64,000 bases of DNA from assembly GCF_037392515.1 (NCBI RefSeq), contig NC_090291.1:1018501-1082500 (forward strand), written 5' to 3'. The translations under genes and the position numbers were made by a program. Below the pieces are notes generated by a model. That model did no database searches. It saw nothing but the letters and a program-made list of their open reading frames with translations, and had not been told where the DNA came from. The DNA is from Haliotis asinina. Its lineage: Eukaryota; Mollusca; Gastropoda; Lepetellida; Haliotidae. This document shows, in pieces, positions 45,056 through 57,800 of this stretch; within the stretch, counting starts at the first letter, position 1; each line of letters begins with the position of its first letter.

Positions 45056-45545
45056 CCGCGTCCACGGTTTCACATGACAAAAAGCTTTGAAATGAAATGT
45101 CTTATACCGGAGATGAATGTACCCTATTTCCGATGCGAGTACAGATCTCAAAGAGAAGCAAGTCTCTAATTGATGTAGGTATGGTCATCGTAATGCTATT
45201 GAAATCGCGTAATTCGTACCAAATGGTTTAACTTACTCAACCTTTTTCCAGGATTTTCATTTTATTGTCTGAAATTAATTTCATGGATGTCAGTGCCATT
45301 GTCCATTTCTTACACAAAATCCTTCAAGGTGTATGCATGTGAGATGTGCACTATAATTATTGCCTTATTGGCGCGTGCGTGTTACTCATCGAAGCTACTA
45401 TCGTTTGTATTCCGAAGTGAAGAAATTGAAGCTATACTTATTTCCCATTGTCAGTACATTTTTGGACCAAATGCATGTTATGTTTCAAGGTCGTTGAGTT
45501 CTGTTTCATAAACACTATTTACGACTATTGTCCTCGCCATAAACA

Positions 45546-45695
45546 TGAGTGAGTTTAGTTTTACGCCGCAATCAGTGATATTCCAGGCTAGACAATCCAG
45601 TGATTAACAACATGCACATTTATCTGCGCAATTTGGAACCGATGACAAGCCTACCCACCTGATCCCGTTAGTCGCCTAAGCAAGGTTACTGAAGC
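45546..45695 (-). mobile_element. SINE copy, inverted, internally deleted
   Basis: gagtgagtttagttttacgc, 'gctagacaatccagtgatt', 'tatctgcgcaatttggaac' and 'gatcccgttagtcgcctaa' follow the family order with pieces missing. Confidence 0.8.
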
Positions 45696-45699
45696 GTCC

Positions 45700-47705
45700 T
45701 AAAAGTGCTCGACCTCACCTGGACAGTTACAAAAATGCAACTGTGTTCATGTTTTATATTTTTCTACATGTTACTGGTCAAGCTCAAGAGAATTGTTTTT
45801 GCCATGCTCACTTTTTATCTCCTTACTCAAAATAAACCCCGCAAAATCAGCATTAAATGCATCACTCACTTCAGGAAACAAAATATAAAAGAAACATATT
45901 GTGTGTTTGAGATAAGAAGGAGTCCTCTAGAATCAAACGTAGATACTGAAAAGCATACAAATGTAATTTGAAACTAAAATCGCTTGTCAAAAAAGTGACT
46001 CCCCTCTGCTGTTTACTGACAGAGCTGGTTTTGGAGACACTACCCACTCGCACTTTGAGAGTACGTAATCGAAAGAGCATAACTTAGTCTTATGCTTTCA
46101 CTTATTCATGCATGATGCCAAGGGTGCAAACGAAATACTGAATGGTCACACAAGTGTCAGCTCTCAACATATTGTAAACAGTGCCAACTTGAATGTCTGG
46201 ACTAAATGTTTTTCAAAGATTATAATGGGGGCGTCCCTTAAAAACAGCCTCGTCGAAATATAAATCAAGCAATCCAAGTCTTTGAATGAGGATTGTGTCG
46301 TGAAGTCATCAATACTATACTGAACATATTTTATGTCATATATGACATCATCCAAGAAACACCAAATGAAAAACTGATTTTCATTTCTAAACGTTTAAAG
46401 AAATATAACACGCCAATGTATTGATGACAATTATCTCGTTAACCACATTAACCACATATGTGAAATTCTGGATATGCCTTTGATTATGATTCCTTTAAAA
46501 TAGAATAGAAGTTTTTCTAATATTGGGCATCGGGAATATAGTGGGGCAGACCACTTTTGGGATACCCCTCGTATTCTACAGTCCGTTTGACTCAAAAGCG
46601 GACCGATGAGTTGCAATGTAACTCGGAAACTAATAAGCATAACTCAATGAAACGCTGATCATAATCTAAGCATCATACCAACTCCGTGTGGTTTTTGCAG
46701 AATTTTTGTCCTAATATTAAAAAGTTGTTTAACAAACTGTCATTAAAATATTAAAACAGTTCACCATTTATTACGAGGGAGGAATGCACAGCCAGGTGTT
46801 CCAGAAGCACGTGCACAAGTGCCGAGAAAGTTATTTATTCATGAACCTGTGCTGTGCTGTGCTGTGCTGTGCTGTGCTGTGCTGTGCTGTCTCCATGCTT
46901 TCTCGCGGACCTGGCTGTCCCTTTCCTCCCTCCCTCGTAACAAATAGTGAACTGTGTCAATATTTTAATGATAGTTTGTTAAACACCTTTCTTCATTTTA
47001 AGGAACAATATTCTGCAAAAATCTCAAGGAGTTGGTATGGTGTTCTGATGATGATCAGCGTTTCATTGAGTATGTTGTATTTATTAATTTTCGAGCTCGA
47101 CTGCAATTCCGCTTTTGAGTCAACGGACTATAATCCGGACCTACACGAGAATAAACAAACATGACACCAATATACTAAGTATATTCACATTAATGTGTAC
47201 AGCATGTGCATTATGACCTGAATTGTAGTTAGGTTTGTCACCCGAAGTACGCCCATACAAGGTGGCCAGCTAATACTGTGTTTTAAGGGTTTGCCGGATG
47301 AACAGGTAATTACGCGTTCATTTCACAGTAATCACATGTTCTAAATATTGCTCTTCGTGCAGTGTTATATATGCCAGGATCAAATAACACACAGATAATG
47401 TATGCTAGTTGGCTTTGATTATTCACTAGGTGTGGAGCGACTTGGTCGTTATGGAATAGAAAACAGAATCGGATTGAACATTTGTCTCAAAACGATGTTC
47501 GAAACCATCAGGTAACTGGAAAAAGAGTCAAGTATGTACCATTTTGTGTAGCATTTCAGACCATCTGTCTTATCACTTTCTCTTTAACCAGTTCTGTTTA
47601 ACCAGTAACAGCACTTCAGCGTGTTTTGCAAGAAAATGACATGCGCTTGGGAATTGGCATGATGTAGATAAATCCATTGAAGAAAGTGGGTATCGATTGC
47701 TGCCA
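45700..47705. other. Intergenic stretch with a pentanucleotide microsatellite
   Basis: Contains about eight copies of tgtgc (gctgtgctgtgctgtgctgt) at 46847-46888. The 126-codon frame over it (46784-47164) is mostly outside the repeat but shows no recognisable domain, so I do not call it a gene. Confidence 0.45.
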
Positions 47706-47711
47706 AGTTGA

Positions 47712-47880
47712 GAGTGAGTGAGTTTAGTTTTAAGCCGATTTTAGCATTAATCCAGCAGTATCACGGCGGGGGACACCAGAAATCTCTTCACACATTGTAC
47801 CAATGAGGGGAATCGAACCCAGGTCTTCAGCGTGACGAGCGAATGCTTTAACCACTAGGCTACTCCACCGTTCCCAGGTA
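47712..47880 (-). mobile_element. tRNA-headed SINE, inverted, nearly complete
   Basis: On the minus strand: cggtggagtagcctagtggt, taaagcattcgctcgtcacg, 'ctgaagacctgggttcgatt' (B box GGTTCGATT), 'tacaatgtgtgaag', 'ggtgtcccccgccgtgata', 'ctgctggattaatgct', and the end gcttaaaactaaactcactc. It is the best template here for understanding the 33-bp array in intron 4 of transporter B. Confidence 0.85.
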
Positions 47881-48535
47881 GGAATGATTTGGGCTCTATA
47901 CTAATCAGTTTTTTGTATTCTGTGCTAACCATTATTTCCAGTTTATTTTTATGTGAGTGAAGTGACAGGAGAGCAATTCGCACAGGCCGTCGAGTGCCCT
48001 GGATGGGGGCACTAGGAACGTGGCAATGTAATAACAAGATCTCAGTTAGACGGTAAATGTCAGAATGTGTTAATTACGTGGCTTGATCAAATACGTAAAC
48101 GTCCCTGTCGCAGCTGTATCTCGCCGTCGTGCATTCTGCCGAACAGATTTGGGTGCTCAGTCTTGCTTTATAAACAGTGGAAACAGCACTTCCGCAATTC
48201 TTCACCGTCTCAGTATATACATACTGTATGTTGGACTGCAAGTTTTGTTTGTATTTTGTGCACATTGTTTGGAATAAACAATAAATATTGAATTGATGCA
48301 TATAGCTTTTTTTTCAAAATGCATGCAAGGAGGAATATGTATTATTTATCTTATGTGCAGAGCTAGAGGTCCAAGCATTAACCTGGCCAGGTGGTCCTCA
48401 GGGAAGAAATAACACGGGTAAACCCTTTCGTCCTAACCCCTGGCCAAATTGCTCCCTTCCCTTTGAGAGCTTAACACTATCATTGAGAGCATATCATTAC
48501 TTCAGTACAGTTAGGGAATATCGGATGCCAAGTGT
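47881..48535. other. Intergenic stretch upstream of transporter B
   Basis: No gene recognised. Overlapping short frames at 48067-48301 on both strands show no motif. Confidence 0.4.
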
Positions 48536-48539
48536 CACG

Positions 48540-48640
48540 TTACCCTAACCCAAACACTAAAACTAACCCTAACCCTACCTTAACCCTAACCCTAACCCTA
48601 ACCCTGAAAATAACCCTAACCCTAACCCCTACCCTGACTC
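48540..48640. repeat. Interstitial telomere-like tract (CCCTAA)n
   Basis: A run of ccctaa units, partly degenerate (cctaaccctacc, ctgaaaataa), lies 176 bp upstream of the ATG of transporter B. TTAGGG is the expected molluscan telomere repeat. The short, imperfect tract is interstitial, not a chromosome end. Confidence 0.85.
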
Positions 48641-48796
48641 GCTTGCTTTCAAAGGATGGTTTTCTGTAAGTTGACCATTACTTCTTCATGGTACTTGCTG
48701 CTTCATATTACTGACCAACAGCAACCCTAGAAAGACTATGAATTTTTAACCAACAATGCTTATCATTTTATCTTGTTTGTCCGCCTTTGTTTGTAG

Positions 48797-48815
48797 TTAG
48801 CCCTTCAACAGAGCT
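48797..48815 (+). other. Probable 5' UTR part of coding exon 1, paralogue B
   Basis: Acceptor-like gtttgtag ends at 48796, 19 bases before the ATG, mirroring the 20 bases in paralogue A. It suggests an upstream non-coding exon. Confidence 0.45.
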
Positions 48816-48869
48816 ATGGACGTGGAAACGGAAGAGACATGTCTGTCCACAGTCGTCAACAATGAAACA
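48816..48869 (+). CDS. Transporter B exon 1 (cytosolic N terminus)
   Basis: Codes [18 protein letters not shown], donor gtagga, phase 0, 18 codons as in A. The donor is weaker than that of A. Confidence 0.8.
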
Positions 48870-51800
48870 GTAGGATAACACTCTAAAATACAGATAACTC
48901 TTATTGTTATATTAGTTGTGGATAATGTGATAAATTAGGAGATTGTTCGTGTTCCTGGAAACCTTAAAACAATTATGTATAACATTCTATTTGTAGCTTT
49001 GTTTCAAGCTCATGTGTTGTATTATTTTCCCGATGGAGACGCCAGCAGTCACAGTGAAATGTGACAAAATAGCAAGACATTGTTATTCATAGAGCTGCCA
49101 TGTCCTGATAAACACCGGTTAAATGCTCCTAATACCTCCTGTTGAGGTCCTAATAGTTGGTATTTACAACCCTCTGACAAAATGCGGTAAAACGTTATGA
49201 TACATTATGTTTACAGACTGAAAATGCAAAAGCAAATCTCGAAAACAGAAATTTGAGGAAACCTCAATGGTCCAACACTTTCCAGTCGATCATTGCTGTT
49301 CTTGGTTTCTCGGTGGGACTTGGAAACCTGTTGAGGTTTCCGTATGTTTGTCAAAAGAATGGAGGCGGTGAGTATCAACACATCCTTTACATAACATATT
49401 CATATGATATTTGGTATTCAGGTGATATTCTTGTGACCTGGGCTATATTCACAAAGTGATCATTTGTACAGATGAATGTATGGTGCTGAATTGATCTGCC
49501 ATCTGCTATCAGCAGGACACTGTGCAACTTCTTTGATAAGTACAGCTTGGTTGCCATCTTGTGATGCTTATGACTGATGTCACTTGTACTCGTAGGCACT
49601 CGCCGACTCAGTCGTATTCCAGTGCATTCCATCGGGTAGTAATATGTATCACACCATGTATGTAACATGAGACTGCTTAATAATAAACCAGCTGTTACTT
49701 CGATGTATTTCACATGTAGATAATGCAATTATTTCTCCAACTACTACAACTCCAAGTATAGCCATGTATTGTGTGTCCTGTTTCTACCCAGGAGCGTTCC
49801 TGATTCCTTATGCCATCTCTGCAACTCTGGTTGCCATCCCTCTCTTCATTCTGGAAGTGGCTCTTGGTCAGTTTTCTGCTAAGGGACCAATTAAGGTTTG
49901 GGCGATATGTCCTCTCATGCAAGGTAATGACACTGCACTGCACAGACTTACAACTGCTAACATAAGATCTGCTACCATTTGTGAAATAAAAACCTACAAG
50001 CGTGGTGCTGGCATAACTAGCTGAAACAGATCCTGAGCGAACATAGGATTCGAATACATATGAGGAATGAGTGAGTTTAGTTTTACACCGCACTCAACAG
50101 AATTCCATTTTAGAGAACAGAATCTGAACCAGATGATCCAGTGGTCAACAAAGTAAATATTGATCCCTGCAATTGGGAAACGATGACATGCGTCAACGAA
50201 GTCAGCGAACCTGACCACCCGATTCTGTTAATCACCTCATACCACAAGCATGGGTCACTGAAGATCAATTCTAACCTGGATCTTCACGGGTCTCATGTAA
50301 GAAACACAATGCTTACAGTGTGAATAATGTGGCATCATCGTACGACGCATGGATGTGGATGTCACTATATGGAATGCTTCTGAATTATTCATAAACTTAA
50401 CGCCGAAAAGCGACACATGTTTCCATAATTCTCATGGCTTCCAAACTGTATTATCATAAAGGAAATGCAAGAACAGACAAAGTAGTGAAATAACAGTGTG
50501 CGGTATACGAATACAAATTGAGCCACCTGCTGATCAGTTCTTTGCTCTAAATCCTTGAGCAGAATTTCTACTAACAGATTACTTTCTTGGGTATGATCCA
50601 CCTACAGAACAAGTATCAGAAAGAACTTACGATTCAGTAAGCTTGAGCAGTCATGTGGGAAGCAAAAATTGTCCATCAGTGATGTTCCAGCCTTGTACCC
50701 AGACCCAGACGTCGACTAAACAATGAACTGAGCTAGTCAAGTCAATGTTAACAACCCCGTTAACTTCCTAGAGACTCTGGTGTAAACGACTAAGGTAGGA
50801 TCGGTTCGGGTGGGTCTGGGATTGTTTTCTTTTATCTAATGGAATAAGAGCTCAGAAATATATAGCCAGGTTTTCCAATTTGTCTGATATGGCTGGCAGG
50901 ATGTGCTGACATTGCATTAGTTCAAGGTCATCATGTTGGCAACCTAGAATGTACAATGAACTGAGTCGGTAAATCATATATGAACTTATCAGTTTATCTG
51001 TGGTATTGTACATTAAACGTGCTTCACTTTCCTTACATGTAGGTATTGGCGCCTGCATCTTGTCAATATCTTGTATGATCATCCCATGCTATGGCGTGGT
51101 GTTTGCCTGGACCCTCTACTACCTGTACAGCTCCTTCTCCACCGTCCTGCCCTGGACGTCCTGCGGCAATTCGTGGAACACACTACACTGTGTGGTTGTA
51201 GGGGAAACAAGACAAAACAGATCGATGTCTGCTGTGTTGAACTCTGTGCAAGACATTATCAACATTACAGATACTAGAAGAGGTGGTTTTAATTACAAGG
51301 ACATCAATACAACCGGAAGGGTTTCAAATACGTTTGAGCATACCTCAACGGAACAATTCTTTCAGTGAGTATATTTTTTTGTTCAGGCAAATAAAAGAAT
51401 GAATAGCCTTCCTTATTGTCACAAAAGTCACGTTTAAGATTTCAGCTATATCATGATCGTGTCTTTACTATTGTCAAATAGTGATGTTACAAGTTGTTTT
51501 CAAAAGAAAGAGAGTATAAGATGGATTCCGTCACAAACACTCAGTGGTTAATCGACTGGTTCCGAAAGAAACCATATTGCATAAATTAAGACAGGCATCA
51601 CGCCGGATATCATTTTGTCAGTGGTGAGTCACATATTTAAATGCCCTCTACATGTCTAACATATTTTTTGGAAACCTTCACTGTTTATTGGAACCAGCAT
51701 GAATATTAGAACCTAGATCGAACGACTTCTCGGCTTTAATTGCTCTGGTGGTCGTTAAAATCGTGGTTGAAGATGACTGAATTTCCCTCAATAGTTGCCA

Positions 51801-54800
51801 CAAGCTGTAGCTTCAAACATAGTGTTGCACACACGTTAACATGAGAAAGGTGAGGCAAACTTTACCAGTTCCAGTTCTATTCCTGATATCCAACACACCA
51901 GCTCGCGTACAGGGACTAGCCAATATTCCACGCACTCAAGCGAAATGAGTTCAGAACTGAACGCGTTTACTGTCAAAGGTTCATGAGCTCGTGTTTAAAG
52001 TTCAGTGGGTTTCATTATGGTGAAGTGACGATTCCGACATTAGAAAGTGGGTAGTATGTGGCTTGTTTAACTCCATAAGAAGTTAAATTACAGCTGTATC
52101 TCATGGGGTTTTGAAACTAGGTCAGGTTACCAATCTGACGACGGTATGAAGAAGCATTCCTTCACCCTTCGCCGGATGACAATTATCTCAGTACAATAGG
52201 GGATTTATTAGGACGCGAAGAAGGATAACTGTTATGAAATCAGCTTTTAGGGTGTGTGAGGTATACGCCGTTTTGAGCTATAGTGCAGCAATACCACGTC
52301 GGGGCACAAACGAAATGAACTTAACATGTCAGTTTTGAGAGAATTCACATATAGTAACCATTCAGCGTGAGGGTAGTCCGGTGGTTAAAGCGTGTACCGT
52401 TACATTGCTGCAATATTACTGTACCCCCCTCCATTACATCGCTGGAATATTGCTGTACCCCCACTGTTGCATTGCTGGAATATTGCTGTACCCCCCTCCA
52501 TTACATCGCTGGAATATTGCTGTACCCCCCTCCATTACATCGCTGGAATATTGCTGTACCCCCACCGTTACATTGCTGGAATATTGCTGTACCCCCGCCG
52601 TTACATTGCTGGAATATTGCTGTACCCCCCTCCATTACATAGCTGGAATATTGCTGTACCCTCACTGTTGCATTGCTGGAATATTGCTGTACCCCCACTG
52701 TTGCATTGCTGGAATATTGATGTACCCCCTCCGTTACATGGCTGGAATATTGCTGTACCCCCGCCGTTACATTGCTGGAATATTGCTGTACCCTCACTGT
52801 TGCATTGCTGGAATATTGCTGTACCTCCACCGTTACTCCCTGGAATATTGCTGTACCCCCAGCGTTACATTGCTGGAATATTGCTGTACCCCCACTGTTG
52901 CATTGCTGGAATATTGCTGTACCCCCGCCGTTACATTGCTGGAATATTGCTGTACCCCCCTCCATTACATTGCTGGAATATTGCTGTACCCCCACCGTTA
53001 CATTGCTGGAATATTGCTGTATCCCCCTCCATTACATCGCTGGAATATTGCTGTACCCTCACTGTTGCATTGCTGGAATATTGCTGTACCCCCACTGTTG
53101 CATTGCTGGAATATTGCTGTACCCCCACTGTTGCATTGCTGGAATATTGCTGTACCTCCACCGTTACTCGCTGGAATATTGCTGTACCCCCACCGTTACA
53201 TCGCTGGAATATTGCTGTATCCCCACTGTTGCATTGCTGGAATATTGCTGTACCCCGCCGTTACATTGCTGGAATATTGCTGTACCCCCCTCCATTACAT
53301 CGCTGGAATATTGCTGTACCCCCACCGTTACATTGCTGGAATATTGCTGCATCCCCCTCCATTACATCGCTGGAATATTGCTGTACCCTCACTGTTGCAT
53401 TGCTGGAATATTGCTGTACCCCCACTGTTGCATTGCTGGAATATTGTTGTACCCCCACTGTTGCATTGCTGGAATATTGCTGTACCTCCACCGTTACATC
53501 GCTGGAATATTGCTGTACCCCCACCGTTACATTGCTGGAATATTGCTGTACCCCCACTGTTGCATTGCTGGAATATTGCTGTATCTCCACCGTTACATAG
53601 CTGGAATATTGCTGTACCTCCACCGTTACATCGCTGGAATATTGCTGTACCTCCACCGTTGCATTGCTGGAATATTGCTGTACCTCCACCGTTGCATTGC
53701 TGGAATATTGCTGTACCTCCACCGTTACATCGCTGGAATATTGCTGTACCTCCACCGTTGCATTGCTGGAATATTGCTGTACCTCCACCGTTACATCGCT
53801 GGAATATTGCTGTACCCCCACCGTTACATGGCTGGAATATTGTTGTACCCCCGCCGTTACATTGCTGGAATATTGCTGTACCCCCACCGTTACATTGCTG
53901 GAATATTGCTGTACCCCCACCGTTACATTGCTGGAATATTGCTGTATCCCCACTGTTGCATTGCTGGAATATTGCTGTACCCCGCCGTTACATTGCTGGA
54001 ATATTGCTGTACCCCCCTCCATTACATAGCTGGAATATTGCTGTACCCCCACCGTTACATTGCTGGAATATTGCTGTATCCCCCTCCATTACATCGCTGG
54101 AATATTGCTGTACCCTCACTGTTGCATTGCTGGAATATTGCTGTACCTCCACCGTTACTCCCTGGAATATTGCTGTACCCCCAGCGTTACATTGCTGGAA
54201 TATTGCTGTACCCCCACTGTTGCATTGCTGGAATATTGCTGTACCCCCGCCGTTACATTGCTGGAATATTGCTGTACCCCCCTCCATTACATTGCTGGAA
54301 TATTGCTGTACCCCCACCGTTACATTGCTGGAATATTGCTGTATCCCCCTCCATTACATCGCTGGAATATTGCTGTACCCTCACTGTTGCATTGCTGGAA
54401 TATTGCTGTACCCCCACTGTTGCATTGCTGGAATATTGCTGTACCCCCACTGTTGCATTGCTGGAATATTGCTGTACCTCCACCGTTACTCGCTGGAATA
54501 TTGCTGTACCCCCACCGTTACATCGCTGGAATATTGCTGTATCCCCACTGTTGCATTGCTGGAATATTGCTGTACCCCGCCGTTACATTGCTGGAATATT
54601 GCTGTACCCCCCTCCATTACATCGCTGGAATATTGCTGTACCCCCACCGTTACATTGCTGGAATATTGCTGCATCCCCCTCCATTACATCGCTGGAATAT
54701 TGCTGTACCCTCACTGTTGCATTGCTGGAATATTGCTGTACCCCCACTGTTGCATTGCTGGAATATTGTTGTACCCCCACTGTTGCATTGCTGGAATATT

Positions 54801-57800
54801 GCTGTACCTCCACCGTTACATCGCTGGAATATTGCTGTACCCCCACCGTTACATTGCTGGAATATTGCTGTACCCCCACTGTTGCATTGCTGGAATATTG
54901 CTGTATCTCCACCGTTACATAGCTGGAATATTGCTGTACCTCCACCGTTACATCGCTGGAATATTGCTGTACCTCCACCGTTGCATTGCTGGAATATTGC
55001 TGTACCTCCACCGTTGCATTGCTGGAATATTGCTGTACCTCCACCGTTACATCGCTGGAATATTGCTGTACCTCCACCGTTGCATTGCTGGAATATTGCT
55101 GTACCTCCACCGTTACATCGCTGGAATATTGCTGTACCCCCACCGTTACATGGCTGGAATATTGTTGTACCCCCGCCGTTACATTGCTGGAATATTGCTG
55201 TACCCCCACCGTTACATTGCTGGAATATTGCTGTACCCCCACCGTTACATTGCTGGAATATTGCTGTATCCCCACTGTTGCATTGCTGGAATATTGCTGT
55301 ACCCCGCCGTTACATTGCTGGAATATTGCTGTACCCCCCTCCATTACATAGCTGGAATATTGCTGTACCCCCACCGTTACATTGCTGGAATATTGCTGTA
55401 TCCCCCTCCATTACATCGCTGGAATATTGCTGTACCCTCACTGTTGCATTGCTGGAATATTGCTGTACCCCCACTGTTGCATTGCTGGAATATTGTTGTA
55501 CCCCCACCGTTGCATTGCTGGAATATTGTTGTACCCCCACTGTTGCATTGCTGGAATATTGCTGTACCTCCACCGTTACTCGCTGGAATATTGCTGTACC
55601 CCCACCGTTACATCGCTGGAATATTGCTGTATCCCCACTGTTGCATTGCTGGAATATTGCTGTACCCCCCTCCATTACATAGCTGGAATATTGCTGTACC
55701 CCCACTGTTGCATTGCTGGAATATTGCTGTACCTCCACCGTTACTCGCTGGAATATTGCTGTACCCCCACCGTTACATTGCTGGAATATTGCTGTATCCC
55801 CACTGTTGCATTGCTGGAATATTGCTGTACCCCGCCGTTACATTGCTGGAATATTGCTGTACCCCCCTCCATTACATAGCTGGAATATTGCTGTACCCCC
55901 ACCGTTACATTGCTGGAATATTGCTGTATCCCCCTCCATTACATCGCTGGAATATTGCTGTACCCTCACTGTTGCATTGCTGGAATATTGCTGTACCCCC
56001 ACTGTTGCATTGCTGGAAAATTGTTGTACCCCCACACTTACATTGCTGGAATATTGCTGTACCCCCACTGTTGCATTGCTGGAATATTGCTGTACCTCCA
56101 CCGTTACATCGCTGGAATATTGCTGTACCTCCACCGTTGCATTGCTGGAATATTGCTGTACCTCCACCGTTACATCGCTGGAATATTGCTGTACCCCCAC
56201 CGTTACATTGCTGGAATATTGCTGTACCCCCACCGTGACATGGCTGGAATATTGATGTACCCCCACCGTTACATTGCTGGATTATTGCTGTACCTCCACC
56301 GATACATTGCTGGAATATTGATGTACCTCCACCGTTACATTGCTGGAATATTGATGTACCCCCGCCGTTACATTGCTGAAATTTTGTTGTACACCCGCCG
56401 TTACATGGCTGGAATATTGCTGTACCCCCGCCATTACATTGTTGAAATATTGCTGTACCTCCACCGTTACATTGCTAGAATATTGCTGTACCCCCACTGT
56501 TGCATTGCTGGAATATTGATGTACCTCCACCGTTACATCGCTGGAATATTGCTGTACCTCCACCGTTACATTGCTGGAATGTTGCTGTACCCCCGCCGTT
56601 ACATTGCTGGAATATTGCTGTACCCCCACCGTTACATTGCTGGAATATTGTTGTACCCCCGCCGTTACATTGCTGGAATATTGCTGTACCCCCGCCGTTA
56701 CATTGCTGGAATATTGCTGTACCCCCACCGTTACATTGCTGGAATATTGTTGTACCCCCGCCGTTACATTGCTGGAATATTGCTGTACCCCCACCGTTAC
56801 ATTGCTGGAATATTGCTGTACCCCCACCGTTACATTGCTGGAATATTGCTATAGGTGGCTTCAAACTTAACTCATTCTCTCACTCACTTACTGAATGATG
56901 AAAAAGATGCCCCAAAACGACTTGTTGCTACACATTATAAAAGATAACATCGGGTCTGGGAGGACTGTTTGATCTGCATTCATTGAGGTAGAAATTTCAA
57001 TTATCTACATAATCAGTGATGCATTAAATATAATCCATACATGCGTTTATAGTACTAAAATAAGCAAGTTTTTATTTGAACACTCGTGATAATCATATTG
57101 TTAACCTTTAACAATGTAATTTATCACGAGTGTTGAAGAAGGTAACTTGTCCTAGGTAATTTTCCACTTGTCCTGATTTGTATGACATAATCATGGTAAT
57201 GAAATCATGACTGAATGAATCTACATTGTGTTTGAAATGAATGCTTACTGGACTATTTATTGAAAAGTCGTACATGTCCGAGAAAAGTAACCCTACATTA
57301 TTATCATTGCGAAATTTAATTGCTACAGTTTGAGCAGATATGAAATGAAATCCAAGTTCATTTGCAATTTGACATTATCTAGTAAAAAACATACTCACTC
57401 GCTTGTCCGTTCTGTATGTCCTTATGAGTTGATACCGATTTAGTGGTTTTTCATACTGTTTATTTTCCAATTTGACATTTGAACATAATTATATTGAAAT
57501 ATACAGGCTTTAACTCCATTGTTTGCCTCTCCAGGTACAAAGCTCTAGGTGTTTCGTCAGGGATAGACGACCTTGGCGCCCTGCAGCCGCATCTCGTCAT
57601 TTGCTGGTTCATCACGTGTGTTGCCGTATTCCTTTGTGTCATGAAAGGAATCAGATCTCTGGGAAAGGTATCAATTTACGATTACATCTGTGTCATGAAA
57701 GGAATCAGATCTCTGGGAAAGGTATCAATTTACGATTACATTTGTGTCATGAAAGGAATCAGATCTCTGGGAAAGGTATCAATTTACGATTACATCTGTG

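Noticed and set aside
46784..47164. 126-codon frame over a GCTGT microsatellite
   Set aside because: Part of it is simple repeat and the rest shows no domain or splice context.
48540..48640. A chromosome end
   Set aside because: The tract is short, imperfect and has genic sequence on both sides, so it is interstitial.
52381..56238. A 1285-codon open frame and many overlapping frames on both strands
   Set aside because: They are by-products of a stop-free 33-bp intronic repeat; there is no domain, start context or exon conservation.
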